Shown here piece by piece: positions 1 through 10,768 of a DNA stretch of 64,000 nucleotides. The DNA is from Planoprotostelium fungivorum (taxonomy: Eukaryota > Evosea > Variosea > Cavosteliida > Cavosteliaceae): the NCBI GenBank assembly GCA_003024175.1, contig MDYQ01000129.1:186001-250000 (forward strand), in the 5' to 3' direction. The translations under genes were made by a program, and so were the position numbers. Under the pieces are notes generated by a model. The model saw nothing but the letters and a program-made list of their open reading frames with translations, was not told where the DNA came from and did no database searches. Every line of letters begins with the position of its first letter. Position 1 is the first letter of the stretch.

Positions 1-476
1 CCCTACCAGACCTACGCTGCCGCATACACCGGTGATCTGAGTTCGGAGGCTTACTACACGTATGTTTAGACGTATGATGAAAGACGATTGACGATGTGGC
101 ACAGGGCAAACAATCCATCGCAGAGAGCATATAATGCGCTTCAGAGCTTTCCAGTCGGTTCAACCTATTACAATTGTTTATATCCAGAGAGAGCGTTGAC
201 GTATCCCACTGGTGCCAGTGTATTCAACATCAAGTGAGATCCTTCCATCAACTCCTATCATCATTATGTTCTTCAAACTACGTAATGTCTGACGGTGCAT
301 CCAGTGTGGCCTTCCTCGGAAATTACACAGATGGAGAGATCGCTGCTGCGAAGAGGAAAGCCAACTCGCTCATCGTCGCTGGTATCGTTCTTCTTTCCAT
401 TGGAGGATTCTTACTCCTCTCTGTATTATCTGTTGTGGGATTCAGAATGATCAGAAAGTTTCAGCGGGGGTATTGA
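1..476 (+). CDS. Single-pass membrane protein, 3' end only
   Basis: The last three exons of a gene that begins before the window: 1-59, 105-233 and 305-476, with introns gtatgt...acag and gtgaga...ccag, joined in a consistent phase. The visible ~120 residues give a lumenal or extracellular part rich in Tyr, Asn and Pro, then one hydrophobic helix (IVAGIVLLSIGGFLLLSVLSVV), then a short basic tail RMIRKFQRGY. This is the topology of a type I membrane protein with a tiny cytosolic tail. I do not recognise the family. Borders rest on splice signals and the open frame only. Confidence 0.55.
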
Positions 477-846
477 GTTACATAAATTCGTGTATAAGAC
501 GATGGCCACCATTTCATCTGCAGCCATAAGTGATTCTCCGTTTGAAAGTGAATATGAGATCAGCATGTGATGAATGGGAGGACACACTGTCTCTGTCCTC
601 ACGTCTTGATGATCAGAAATGACGGGTGATCTCTGCATGGTTGGAGTTGATGCATGAGGTCTAATTCCCCTTCGCACCTTCGCACGCACTACGAACACGA
701 GGCAGTCCATACTAAACATTCTATCAATAGATACCCGAAGAACTTCCAACTCATACGATCCTCACCGAGACCCCGAGACACCGAATCAGTCAATGACAGC
801 ATAACATCAAAACTGTGCGACTTTCTATCCACTCCATCCGATCGAC
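477..846. other. Intergenic, nothing recognised
   Basis: A 370-nt spacer between two genes on the same strand. No open frame with protein-like composition and no repeat were seen; it presumably holds the 3' end of the upstream transcript and the promoter of the YeeE/YedE gene. Confidence 0.4.
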
Positions 847-1997
847 ATGAGCATTCTACCTCTAGGTCTACTGTCGGGCGGGCTCTTCGGAGCCGGCCTC
901 GTCGTTGGGGGTGTCCATCTGCCCGAGCTCATACAACAACAGATGTTGTTTAGAGACTTCTCCATGATGAAGATGTTCCTCGCTGCAGTGGCCACCAGCT
1001 CCGCATCTATGGTCGTCATTAACACAATCAAACCTTCCCACTCAGCCAAACCCAAATCAACTCAGGTGACTCTCTACCCCCACATCGCTTCTGATCGTCT
1101 GAACAGGATCTATTCGGTGTCCCTTTCGGAGGGAACATCATCGGAGGATGTCTTTTGGGAGCAGGAATGGCCGTGAGTGGAACCTGTCCGGGCACCGTTT
1201 ACGCTCAGGTAAAGACAACGTCAGATCCTTCAGTGTCATCTTCGTTTCTTTTTCATCTCATTCTCACATCACATTCTTAGGTCGGTGCCGGCGTCCCCGG
1301 CTCCTTGTGGGCTCTGTGTGGTGGTCTCCTTGGTGCCCTCATCTACAGTCAGCTCCATCCTCTCATCAACAACCGATCGGGTTCCACTCCGACCCTGCAT
1401 CAGTCGACACACAAGACAACGTCTCATTCGAATGTCATCATCGGAGGTGCCGCAACCCTTGCCGCTGTAGCTCTCGCTCTCGTCTTCCCTCAGAAGGGTC
1501 CTTCTGCCTATCTTCCCTTCATCGGAGGCTTCATGGTCGGTGCCAGTCAGCTCTTCTCACTCCTGATCAGCGGAGTGCCGCTCGGCATGAGTTCCTCTTT
1601 TGTCACCTGCACGGCGGCGGCTGTCTCGAGCGTGGATGCAAGTATTTTGAAGAAAGACTACCTCAGTCAGTTCACCGGTGCCCTTAAAGACAAGTGGGCT
1701 GTGTCTGTCGCTGTCGGCGCCATTCTTGGAGGATATTTCGTGAATATTCTGAGTTCACCTTCGCATTCTCTGCCGGTGGTGAGTAGAACTCTACACATCT
1801 ACACCCTTCTCAATGTCGAGTAGAGCACGATGTCGGCCTTGGTTGGTGGATTTCTCGTTGTCTTTGGAGCTAGGTGTGCTGGTGGCTGTACGTCAGGTCA
1901 CGGTATATCGGGGGTGCCCACGGGTTCCTTCTCATCGATCGTCACTGTAGCTGCAATCTTCGCCGGTGGTATCGCTACCTCTTTCTTCATCAGATAA
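847..1997 (+). CDS. YeeE/YedE (sulphur transport, DUF395) membrane protein, paralog A
   Basis: Four exons (847-1065, 1107-1208, 1281-1778, 1824-1997) give 330 aa. The protein is a chain of Gly- and Ala-rich hydrophobic helices with the two signatures of the YeeE/YedE family: GTCPGTVYAQ in the first half and GGCTSGHGISG in the second, each holding a conserved Cys. In bacteria the family moves thiosulfate or related reduced sulphur compounds through the membrane. The N-terminus GLLSGGLFGAGLVVGG is typical. The start is the first ATG, with no leader before the first helix. A close paralog lies at 44362-45520 on the same strand. The substrate in this organism is not known; family assignment is strong. 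Confidence 0.88.
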
Positions 1998-2068
1998 ATG
2001 AGATGTGATTTGATTCGTCACGAGCTGAAGAAGTCGAGATGTTGCGAAAGTGAACGTGACAACTAATA

Positions 2069-2191
2069 TTGTGCGGCCCAAGCGAATGCTCACGTTTTTT
2101 TAATTCGCGGTATGATAACGCAAAATCACTATGGATACTCGTCTTCTTAACGCGCTCTTTAAAAATGTGAGCATTCGCTTGGGCCGCACAA
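2069..2191. repeat. Inverted-repeat element (MITE-like) with 25-bp perfect arms
   Basis: Positions 2069-2093 and 2167-2191 are perfect reverse complements (core gcggcccaagcgaatgctca), and the next ~15 nt inward are imperfectly complementary. The 73-nt centre is AT-rich. It lies between the YeeE gene and the DUF599 gene. It could be a small non-autonomous DNA transposon or a strong transcript hairpin or terminator. No second copy was seen in the window, and no target-site duplication is clear. Confidence 0.6.
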
Positions 2192-2295
2192 AACCTCTTA
2201 CTGTATTTTGATCTTCGTTGTGTTGGTTCGGGTTCCGGGAACCGGCCTCTCGGCCAGCGGTGTGTCTGGTCTCGAAAAAATCATAAACAGAAACC

Positions 2296-3025
2296 ATGGA
2301 ACCCTTGTCCATCATCGCTCTCATCGTCGCCGCAAGTATCTTCGTCCTCTATCACGTCTACTACATCCTCCTCTTCATATTCAAACCGTTCCGTACGAAC
2401 CTTGGCTCGAATCTATCCATGAGGTGATATCCACTTACACGGTCAGCTGAATGAGGTGTGACTCAACTTCAGACACAAGTGGGCACACTGGATCATCTGC
2501 TCGACGGGTCAAGAAGTCTTTGCGGTTCAAACCATCAGAAATACTTCCATGTCCGCCAACATGCTGGGTGCAGGCAGCGTCGCCGCCGCTTATTTCCTCT
2601 TGACTCAATCGGTCGCAAGAGACGACACCATCGGTATCGTCTATCGCATCATCACGGGCTTCCTCCTCGCTGCATTCTTATGCTTCGGACTCGTCACGAG
2701 AGATCTCGGTCACGCCAGCTTCCTCTGTGGCATTCGTGAGACCCCACAGAAGAGCTACCACCTCTTTGAACACAAGACCTTCCCGTATGAGGCCGTAGCG
2801 ACGCCCGCCGATGCAGATCTTGAGTCGGCGGGCTTAGACAAGGTCAGGTTCGCCTCGGGAGAGCAACTGTATCGGTACCTCAGGAGAGCCAGCATCTTGA
2901 ACACTGTCGGCTTTCGATTGCTGTATGCCAGCATCCTCTTTGCAACGTGGGTCGTCGGTCCCATCCCCACCTTGGTCGTGTCTTGCCTTCTAACTGCAGC
3001 CATCTTCGCTCTAGATCAACCCTAA
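2296..3025 (+). CDS. DUF599 family membrane protein
   Basis: Two exons, 2296-2423 and 2473-3025, about 226 aa. It starts with a hydrophobic helix (LSIIALIVAASIFVLYHVYY), followed by a KWAHWII...QTIRN segment, two more helices (AGSVAAAYFLLTQ; YRIITGFLLAAFLCFGLV) and a C-terminal pair (LLYASILFATWVVGPI; LVVSCLLTAAIFALD). This layout and the QTIRN stretch are those of DUF599, found in plants, protists and bacteria. The function is unknown. The start is the ATG directly before the first helix. Confidence 0.75.
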
Positions 3026-3126
3026 ATACACATTCACAACCTTTCCATAAACACAACCGAATGGTCGTACGATATTCGTTCATAAAATTTTCGTCCGACT
3101 ACAACGAGGCCGAGAGGTTTATTTTC

Positions 3127-4921
3127 TCACAGCTCATCCTTGTTCCAGGTCTTCGTATTGGCTTTCAGCCACTTCTCAAAGGCCTCTACGGTTCTCTCTC
3201 CACTGTAAGGAATGGGGCTGTCCTTCTTACCGGCGGGTGCCAGCATGATGGTGGGGTAGCCCTTGGCTTGGTACTTGGCGTGAGGTGCATCGTTGGCAGT
3301 AGAGTCCATCTTTGCAATGACGACGTTATTGACCCTGCAATCTCATCAGATGACGATCGTTTCTGATGAAACCCACCCGGCCAATTTGTCGGCGAGCTCG
3401 TTGTAGATGGGCTCGAGCTTCTGGCAGTGACCACACCATGGAGCGTACAGCTCGATGAGAACGTCCTTGCTGTCGTCTAAGACAATGTCCTTGAAGTTCT
3501 TTCCTACGACGACTTTGACGTTGCCCTGCGAAGTTGGAACGGGAGCAGATTTGATGTATGGCTCGATCTTTCCAGCGACGTAGTCCTTGGCAAAAGCCAA
3601 GAGGCTCTTGACTGTTCTATATTCAGGTGAAATGATTTCATTTTATTCTCACCGTCTACAACGCCGGCGTGCTGGTACTTGAGGCTGTTCGAAAAGTCGT
3701 CCACGGCGGCTTGAGCTTCCTTTGATGTATCGAGGCCAAATTGGGTCACTTCACTGCTGTAGGCCTTTCTGTCTGCGACAGCGAAGAGGAGCTTATCTAC
3801 AAAGGCGGGATCCTGCTGGATCTTCTTCAGGCGGTTGATCCAGTAGTTTGTCTTCTTTCCGTTGGCACCGCTCGTGGCGACGTCGACGTAGAGCTTGAAG
3901 ACGGGTAGACCTCTCTTGACGTACCTCTCCTTTGTATCTGCAGAGAAAACGCCCTGAAAAAGTGAGTGGCTCGTTGTAGACGGAAAAATAAATAATGATG
4001 ATGGAAGGATGAGACGATGGATGGTGGACTCACGACTGAACCGAGAGACTTCTCCCAGACCCACTCGCTGAGAGAGGCGAGGCTGTTGCTTCCTCCATAG
4101 ACGAGGGACTTCTCGTCAAAGTTTCTCAAGATGGTGATGCCTTCGGCCAACTTGAACTCCTCAGCGACGCTGCCACGCATGAGTCGTCGATCGATAGACA
4201 TGTGAGACGATGTGAAACTCACGAGGGGTTCTCGACGACGGCAAACTTGAAGTGATCGCGAAGGGAATCGGCAGAGCTAGAGAAAGCCTTGTAAGCAGCG
4301 CCAGACTTAGAGGCAAAGTTTCCAACGACAACGACATCGTTATCAGCAGTGAGCTTCTTCAGTTGATCGGCATTGGAGATGGGCTTGGCGCTGGGTCCGG
4401 CCTGCTTCTCCATGTAGGACACGATTCCTTCGAATCATTCAGCGTTTCATTCTCACACAGATGTGCATCTTCGTAAGACAGATGATTTCATGTCGTACCT
4501 TGAGACTCTCTGGGTCCGTTGTAATCGGTGGGTGTTCCCTTTCTGAAGATCTTCAGAGTGGGGTAGCCCTTGACATCGAATCGGCTCTGTAATTCGGTCT
4601 CGACAGTGCAATCGACCTTGGCGAGGACTACGGGAGGGTCATTCTTCAATAACTTGGTGGCAGCGGTGGCATACTCGGGCGTCAGCTTCTTGCAGTGTCC
4701 GCACCAGGGTGCATAGAACTCCACGAGAACGACGTCATTGTTGTTGACTGTCTGTGAGGTCTGTCAGCGCGAGCTTCGGGAGAAGATGGACGAGATAATG
4801 TGTTTGTAAATCACACCTCATCGAAGTTGGATGAAGTTAGGACGAGGACATCACCCTCTTTCTCAGGGGCGGCGAGTGCCAGAGCGACGAATAGAAAAGA
4901 CAGGGCAATGATGCTCTTCAT
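3127..4921 (-). CDS. PDI: Protein disulfide isomerase, ER lumen
   Basis: Seven exons (4817-4921, 4499-4751, 4223-4427, 4034-4169, 3653-3953, 3377-3611, 3127-3334) give 480 aa, the usual PDI length. Order: signal peptide [17 protein letters not shown]; domain a with APWCGHCKK; non-catalytic b and b'; domain a' with [10 protein letters not shown]-terminal KDEL for ER retrieval. Both CGHC sites are intact, so the enzyme should oxidise, reduce and isomerise disulfides of secretory proteins. All phases fit and the total is a multiple of three. The intron at 3954-4033 carries the recurrent motif gctcgttgtagacgga. Nothing is unusual in the protein. Confidence 0.96.
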
Positions 4922-5086
4922 CGTCTTTTGTTTCTAAAAAAAGTGGCCAACATGGTCCACAAAAATTGTCGACACACGTGGCATCTTTTTTGTGATGATG
5001 TCACGCTGACAACATCACCCCTCCAGAGACTGGCGACACATAGACAGGAGATGTGTGAACAAGAGAGAGTCGATCCGATCAAAACT

Positions 5087-6490
5087 TTATGAGATGATGC
5101 ATCGCCGTTGACGCTCTTCATCTGCATTTGTGAAAACTTGACACTCGACACATTGGATGAGAAGGGATTGAAAGCATTGGACGACATTCTCTCCCGTGAA
5201 AGAGCTGACCTTCACATGGATCAATCGTCGAACGGACATCTCATTTTCAATCGTCTCGATTTTTTGAAATGCTTTCTTACCTCGAAGAATGGATGAGAGA
5301 CCGTCTTTGCATATTCTTCTCCTTCTGAATGAGAGATGACACGATTCCCCTCCAGATGATTTCCACACACGACTGCATCATATCAACCTCCATCCATCAT
5401 CTCCGACTCCATCACGACTCACCGACGGGTATACCGTGTGGACTCTGTGCCTTCAGCCTCATGATCTGTCTCTGTGCCGCCATGACCTCTTCCATCGACT
5501 GTCTGGACGTGACGCTGTACACCAAGAGGAAAGCTTGGCCCCACTTGATGTATTGATCCCTCAGCGCAGTATATTCTTCCACTCCGCTCGTGTTGTCGAT
5601 CTGTACGAGGACCTGGGGTGACATCAGACTACAACGAGCCACTCTCGACCTCCCCCACCTTCCTCCCGTTGATCTCACTGTACATGACCCAATGTTCTTC
5701 TATGGATTGATTCAGGGAATTGAGTGACAGTCTAGCTCTCTCTCGATTGTGTTCCGTGCTGTGTTGATGTCAGTTCCAGTTTCTCTTGTCAATATCATCA
5801 TCACACGATCATGATGTTGAACATCCGATGACGATCACGATGACGATCACGATGAGGTGAAGATGATGATCGCATGCTGATGAGATCACCTGATTACATC
5901 CGACAGATTCAACAGATCCGTCTGAGCCGGCGTCGCCGCGATCGACACCGTGTTCTGTCTCCTCGGCTGAGGCGACAGACTCGCGCCAAAATTGTAATGC
6001 TGCTGTTGTCTCAGCAACAGGCCGCGCTGACGAAAGAGTTGCTCTACGAGTGCAGTCTTGCCCGAGCAAGTCGAGCCCAACAGGACCTGAAGATAAAGGA
6101 TGAATCGATGAATGGGAGCGTTGTAGATGGTCGAGGTCGACTCACGACTTTGAGATGCTGCACGGCGTGTGGAGGGCTTCTGGGTGCCTCGTCTACGAAG
6201 CGAAACTTGACTGAAAATTCGTCAGGGAAACGATGGTGGATGATCACGTGATCAGGCTGAAGAGGATGAAGAGGCGGTGATGATGAGACGAGTGATGAGA
6301 AGATGAGAGGAACTCACGTCTCGTCTTTCCAAAGACAGCCTTCCAGTCGGTGGAGGTCGTCTTCACATGATGAGCTCTGAGAGAAGATTGAATGGACAGC
6401 CGAGGTGATTGCTCTGTGATGCCCCATTCTCTGTCCTCTTCAGCTCGTGTTGTTGAATGACGATGTGGAATGATGTTGGGTGATGTGAAT
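5087..6490 (-). CDS. Ras-like small GTPase with degenerate nucleotide-binding motifs
   Basis: Exons read from the 3' end: 5087-5209, 5281-5372, 5423-5612, 5659-5758, 5890-6086, 6146-6210, and one beginning at 6318; the 5' exon and start codon were not resolved, so the 5' limit is approximate. The Ras fold is clear: P-loop GSTCSGKT, switch region IEEHWVMYSEINGRK, then NTSGVEEYTALRDQY, PVVVCGNHLEGNRV and SSFTGENV. Several key residues are changed: the DxxG Asp is Asn, the catalytic Gln is Val, and NKxD is shortened to NH-LE. An insertion of about 50 polar residues separates P-loop and switch. It is probably a pseudo-GTPase or an unusual one. Confidence 0.8.
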
Positions 6491-6680
6491 GACGGTGTTC
6501 AGATCTTTGAAAGAAATGGATGATTATCAATCATATTGGATAGTAATTCGAAATAAGATTGGGGAGTGGGATGTGCTCGACATGTGAAAGGATGTGGAAT
6601 GAGATCACCTCATGCATAGATATTGCCAGAGACTCTGTTCATTGCAGACTTGATTCCATTCGTGGCAACACTGACTGAGT

Positions 6681-7450
6681 CTACCCAAGCTCTTGTAATC
6701 TAAATGAGATGCGATCACCACCTTCAATTCGAACGGTAACAGATGGAGAGAAGAGTCTGCCTCTCTCTGCGTCTTGTGTGACGTCAGTGAGATATATTAT
6801 CATTCCATCACCTGCTGTCGATTCGATTTGGGAGATTGAAAGATGCGATTGAATAGAGGAATCTTTCTCTTGTATACTGGGTTCCAATGTATCGTCGTGT
6901 CATTGTCCCTGCATTCCTCATCTGAGAAGGAGGATCTATCAAGACGTCAGAGAATGCTAATATTGATCAAGGTAAAATAGACCGACCCGTCTCTATCTGA
7001 GCCACACGAAGAACTGCCTCTCGAATGTAGAGTCTTTGAGTAACTGCGTGGTTTCAACGACCAAATGGAGCTGCGCAGTTCAACAGGCTTGCCAAATATT
7101 GGATTGACAGTGACCATTGGCTTTGCATCGTCAGTCGATGTATGATTGATGATGTTTGATAAAGATGTGAAGTCTGTAAGAAAAGGTCTTCAAAGTAACG
7201 GTACTCATGATAGACACTGATTCTGTCACTGTTACCTCTTCTCTGACGTCCATTTTTGAAGGTGATCTTCGAATCGGTGAGGTGGTAGGTGACGCTATGA
7301 TGAAAAGTTATCGATACACTATATACAAAGATTGATTGTTGACGGTGATGTGCAATGGTGCCGTCTTTCCGGATAGTCTAGCTGAGAAGTGGGAACAAAA
7401 AATACGGATGGATTGATTTTGTACTTTTAATCACCTTTATCCAACAGAGC
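6681..7450 (-). CDS. Unrecognised multi-exon gene
   Basis: On the minus strand a set of short open segments can be joined with GT-AG borders: TAPLHITVNNQSL, VTYHLTDSKITFKNGRQ, then TDFTSLSNIINHTSTDD through PMVTVNPIFGKPVELRSS to SRGSSSCGSDRDGS, then SFSDEECRDNDTTIHWNPVY. The composition is Ser, Thr and Asn rich with short beta-like stretches, and no family was recognised. Exon borders, the start and the exact end are uncertain; the segments could also be remnants. The region is slightly AT-richer than its neighbours. Confidence 0.3.
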
Positions 7451-7754
7451 AACAGTAGGAACGATTCAACACCATAGTCCCAACCGTACAAGGCATTACA
7501 AATCATATGAAATGATATTCTGCACAACACCATGTTTTCATCTTAAGAGAACGATTTCAGATGCACAAGAGGTGGTAAGCACAAACAGACGACCTCTTGT
7601 CTTGTAGAGTCATATGAACCAGAGTCTTGAAGTAGCATGGAAATGATCACAAACAGTACAGGACATTTCTAAACATTTATTTGTCGCCTTCGGCCCGAGA
7701 GCCACACAAGATCGGCGATCATCAAACGCGCATCGGCAAACGACAAATCACATC
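7451..7754. other. Intergenic, AT-rich, nothing recognised
   Basis: About 300 nt with no protein-like open frame before the DUF1279 gene. It may include the 5' part of the uncertain minus-strand gene to the left and the promoter of the gene to the right. Confidence 0.3.
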
Positions 7755-8146
7755 ATGCCAGAAGGAGAGAATGTTGGTCTGAGGACTCGCCTCAAGAATC
7801 TATTCATTCAGTACGGTAAGATCGCATTCGCAGTCCACATTGCCAGCTCTGTCATCACCTTCTTCATTCTCCTCGTCCTCCTTATGTTTGGCGTCGACGT
7901 CGCTTCTCTCTTGAAGATGATCGGTGTAGAGGCCCAGGAAGGATCATCTGGCTCTCTTCTCGCCACCGCCGCAGCCGTGAGCGTCTTCATCTTTCATTCG
8001 ATGCAGATGTAACTCATGTTGATGTTCGACAGGCGCTCGTGATGACCATGATGACATCATTTCCACGGATGATTCTCACGATTGCCATCACACCCGCCAT
8101 CGCTCAACGATTGGGATACAAAAAGTCAGAAGACAAGAAACAATAA
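7755..8146 (+). CDS. DUF1279 (FAM210-like) small membrane protein
   Basis: Two exons, 7755-7976 and 8033-8146, give 111 aa. A basic N-terminal segment TRLKNLFIQYGKIAFAVH leads into one hydrophobic helix (ITFFILLVLLMFGVDV), a linker, a second hydrophobic stretch with the SFPRMILTIAITPAIA motif, and a Lys-rich end. This is the DUF1279 core, including the YGK...H start typical of FAM210 proteins, which are mitochondrial in animals. Only the domain is present, without the long leader seen in animals. A mitochondrial site is inference. Confidence 0.8.
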
Positions 8147-8188
8147 TGAACATCCATCATGTTCACACGATGTGTCTGTCTCCTACAA

Positions 8189-8954
8189 TTAACCGATTGT
8201 ATTCGCGTCATGTTTCGGGTTTTGAGGCGATGAAGGTTGTGTCGGTGGAGGACCCGATGGTTGAGGTTGGTTCGAGTCAGGTGCCGTGTAAGCTTGTGGA
8301 TATGCTTCCGATTGTGGATAAGCTTGTGGGTAAGGCTCAGCCTGAGGGTACTGTGGGTACTCTTGTTGCTGGGGATAAGGTTGAACGTAGGCTTGAGGAT
8401 AAGCTTGAGGATAGCCTTGGGGATAGCCTTGAGGATAAGCTTGGGGATAAGCTTGCGGGTACGCCTGCATGGGGTAGGCGTTGCCTTGTGGCTGAAGAGC
8501 GTCAGGATGATTTCGAATGCCGGTCTCTCACAATATTTGTCACCGTCACGACTGTTGTTCTCTGTGGAGGCGGTTGTTCTGCGCGATAGACGGTCGTTGT
8601 CTGCGAACAATCAGAGATGATTTCAATGGAAATCTCACCGGATATCGCAGACCATAAGAGCCCGAACCTTTGTATACACAGATCACACGGATACATATGG
8701 CCAATAGACAGATGAAGACACAGACCGCTGGAATGATGGCAGCTATAATGGCCAACTTTGTGGCGGTCGTTCTTCGCTGCTGACAAGACCTGTGTTTATC
8801 TTAGCCTGGATGCGGAGTCATTCCACGATTCTCACCCAACATTATCACACGAACTGCAGTCTTGATAGCACGGGTCACAAGATGGGCAGTAATACTGGGA
8901 TGCTACCAGCAGAAAGAAGGATAGTAAGATAACGATGCGTCCAATGATGCTCAT
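8189..8954 (-). CDS. Type I membrane protein with Cys-rich ectodomain and YPQA-repeat tail
   Basis: Four exons (8836-8954, 8639-8789, 8544-8600, 8189-8491) give 209 aa. Order: signal peptide MSIIGRIVILLSFFLLVAS; a short Cys-rich ectodomain (CPSCDPCYQDCSSCD); one transmembrane helix (LAIIAAIIPAVCVFICLLAI); a basic CVYKGSG junction; then a cytosolic tail made of about fifteen Tyr-Pro-Gln-Ala/Gly units. The third intron (gtgaca...cttcag) is needed to bring the tail into frame. The plan resembles small animal proteins of the Shisa/WBP1/VOPP1 kind with PY-rich tails, but I see no PPxY. Tyr-Pro repeats suggest clustering or binding to endocytic adaptors; this is inference. Confidence 0.75.
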
Positions 8955-9228
8955 GCGGCCTGTTGATTTGTGTCTGAAGCTTCCACCGCCTCCCCAATTT
9001 GAGTTTCACTGAATGTCACTACCGTCTACAGTAGTGTTTACTAGCCCCGAAAGATTTAACTTTTTTATCCGATTATCACACCACCTCAACAAGCTTCGAC
9101 TCTGTCCTCTCATCACTTTGAAGCATTTCTTATGTCTAAACGCTCCACTTTGCCGTGAGACGTCTGGCGATCGATGTCCATGACGTTGTAAGATGACATC
9201 TAAACATCGAGAAACATCTTTATCAAAT

Positions 9229-10388
9229 CTAAACTTGTCCCTGTCCCCTTCCTCCTCTGTAGTCTCCTCTATAATCTCCTCCTCTTCCTCCTCGGTAGTC
9301 TCCTCTGAAGTCTCCTCTTCCTCTTCCTCTTCCTGCGACACGTCATCATCTACAACGAGCCAATCTCGTACCTCTACCCCCTCTCGGCGGTGGACCACCT
9401 CTGAAGCCTCCTCTACCTCTTCCTCTGAAAGGTCTCTCGGGTGGCTGTGTCGAATCAGCATGCAATGTGATGTCGGCGACGATGGACATCATGGTCTCGC
9501 GACTCACTCTAGAGGGCTCGTCTTCGTCGTCTTCGTATTCTACCTCATCATCTTGAGATGTCGCGGGTGCTTGCAACGATTGGTGATGGTGATCGTCCGA
9601 ACCTCTGCCTCTGCCTCTGAAACTTCCGCGTTGTCCTCTTCCCCTGTGTACTCTGCCTCGACCACCTCTGGCTGGATGAAAGTTAGACGTTGGAATGTCA
9701 ATCGAGATGTGATATGAGATCTCACATTGTGTGAATGGTTTGATTTCTTCGGCAGGAAGAGGAGGCTGGTAGCCAGGCTCGTTGACGTCTAACGGTTGGG
9801 TGGAGAGTACGATTGTGATGGAAGAAACGTGGCGTGTGGTCTCGATTCTGTTCGAAATGTGAGCGGGAGATGAATTAGATGGAACACATTACCTGTCCAG
9901 ACCTTCTTCGATGGGCTCCCAGACATCAACAATGTTACTGGAATCAATGGTGGTGACTTGATGAAGAGGTACTCTCCTCTTTAGGATTTCTGCAACAGAT
10001 ACGGCCTTGTTAATGGCTCGGCCCATGGCCTTCAAAATGACTTGTTCATGTTGTGGTTCGTCGTCCTGTTCTACATTCAAAATCGATACACTTAGCACGG
10101 AGGATATAGAGTTTAGATGGTATAAAAGATGGGAGACTCACCGCTCCGGTTAAGAGGGCGGAGGCATATGAGATGTAATTTCGTGTTTTGCCTTGGGATG
10201 TGACACGAATTTCGTTCTTAATCGCCTGAAGATGGTGTGAGATGCGTACCTCATGGCCATCTTCTGTCAGGAGCCATTCGAAGCTTCCACATCGATGTCC
10301 ATCTGGTTTCATGACTCACCTGTGTGTCCGTCTTGATCTTATTCAATCTGACATACTTCTCCGTCGTAGAGTCCCCTCCTTCTTCCAT
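9229..10388 (-). CDS. Alba-domain RNA-binding protein with RGG tail
   Basis: Seven exons (10320-10388, 10142-10225, 9893-10065, 9726-9847, 9508-9671, 9372-9447, 9229-9332) give 263 aa. The N-terminal half is an Alba domain: KTRNYISYASALL, then VILKAMGRAINKAVSVAEILKRR and a closing strand DVWEP. The rest is an RNA-binding tail rich in RGG/RGR (RGGRGRVHRGRGQRG) with an acidic island EVEYEDDEDE and a final block of GDYRGGRGG units. Eukaryotic Alba proteins with RGG tails bind RNA, as Rpp25-like subunits of RNase P/MRP or as translation regulators in protists; which role applies here cannot be told. One intron (9333-9371) carries the CGTTGTAGAT motif. Confidence 0.92.
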
Positions 10389-10768
10389 GATTACGAGCGA
10401 GATTCAAAATGAGTTGTGAGATCACCTACGTGTCTTTGACGTTTGTAGACGGCGGTAATCGACATCCGCTGGCTCATGCACGCACACTCTTTCCACTGAT
10501 CTCACGGTGTCCCTCGTACATCGTGTTTCTAAAGAAGTGAACCATCGATCGCACCCATCGCACTCTGCGTTGCACAACTTGAAGCACTTCCTCCTGTGTA
10601 TGCCTCTCGATCGTGGCAGAATGAGATCCAGGGATTCAGATCGATCTCATTTAGACACAGTTCTGTTGTTGGATGATGTGGTGTGGCCCAGCTTCCGCGT
10701 CGACCCTTGTTCCGTGAACAAAACACTATTTAAAAGTCCTCTCATTTATTCAGCACCCGAAGACAAGC
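10389..10768. other. Divergent intergenic region
   Basis: 380 nt between the start of the Alba gene (left, minus strand) and the start of the CARMIL-like gene (right, plus strand), so it must hold both promoters. No clear element was recognised; open frames here are not protein-like. Confidence 0.4.

Noticed and set aside
8104-8620. Long open frames on both strands over the YPQA repeat (for example a plus-strand frame rich in Leu and Arg)
   Set aside because: They are shadows of the repeat: a 12-nt tandem unit stays open in several frames. The minus-strand spliced frame has a signal peptide and membrane helix and fits all phases.
9193-9717. Plus-strand open frame rich in Ser opposite the Alba gene
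   Set aside because: It is the antisense of the RGG-coding exons; Ser runs come from reversed Gly/Arg/Glu codons.
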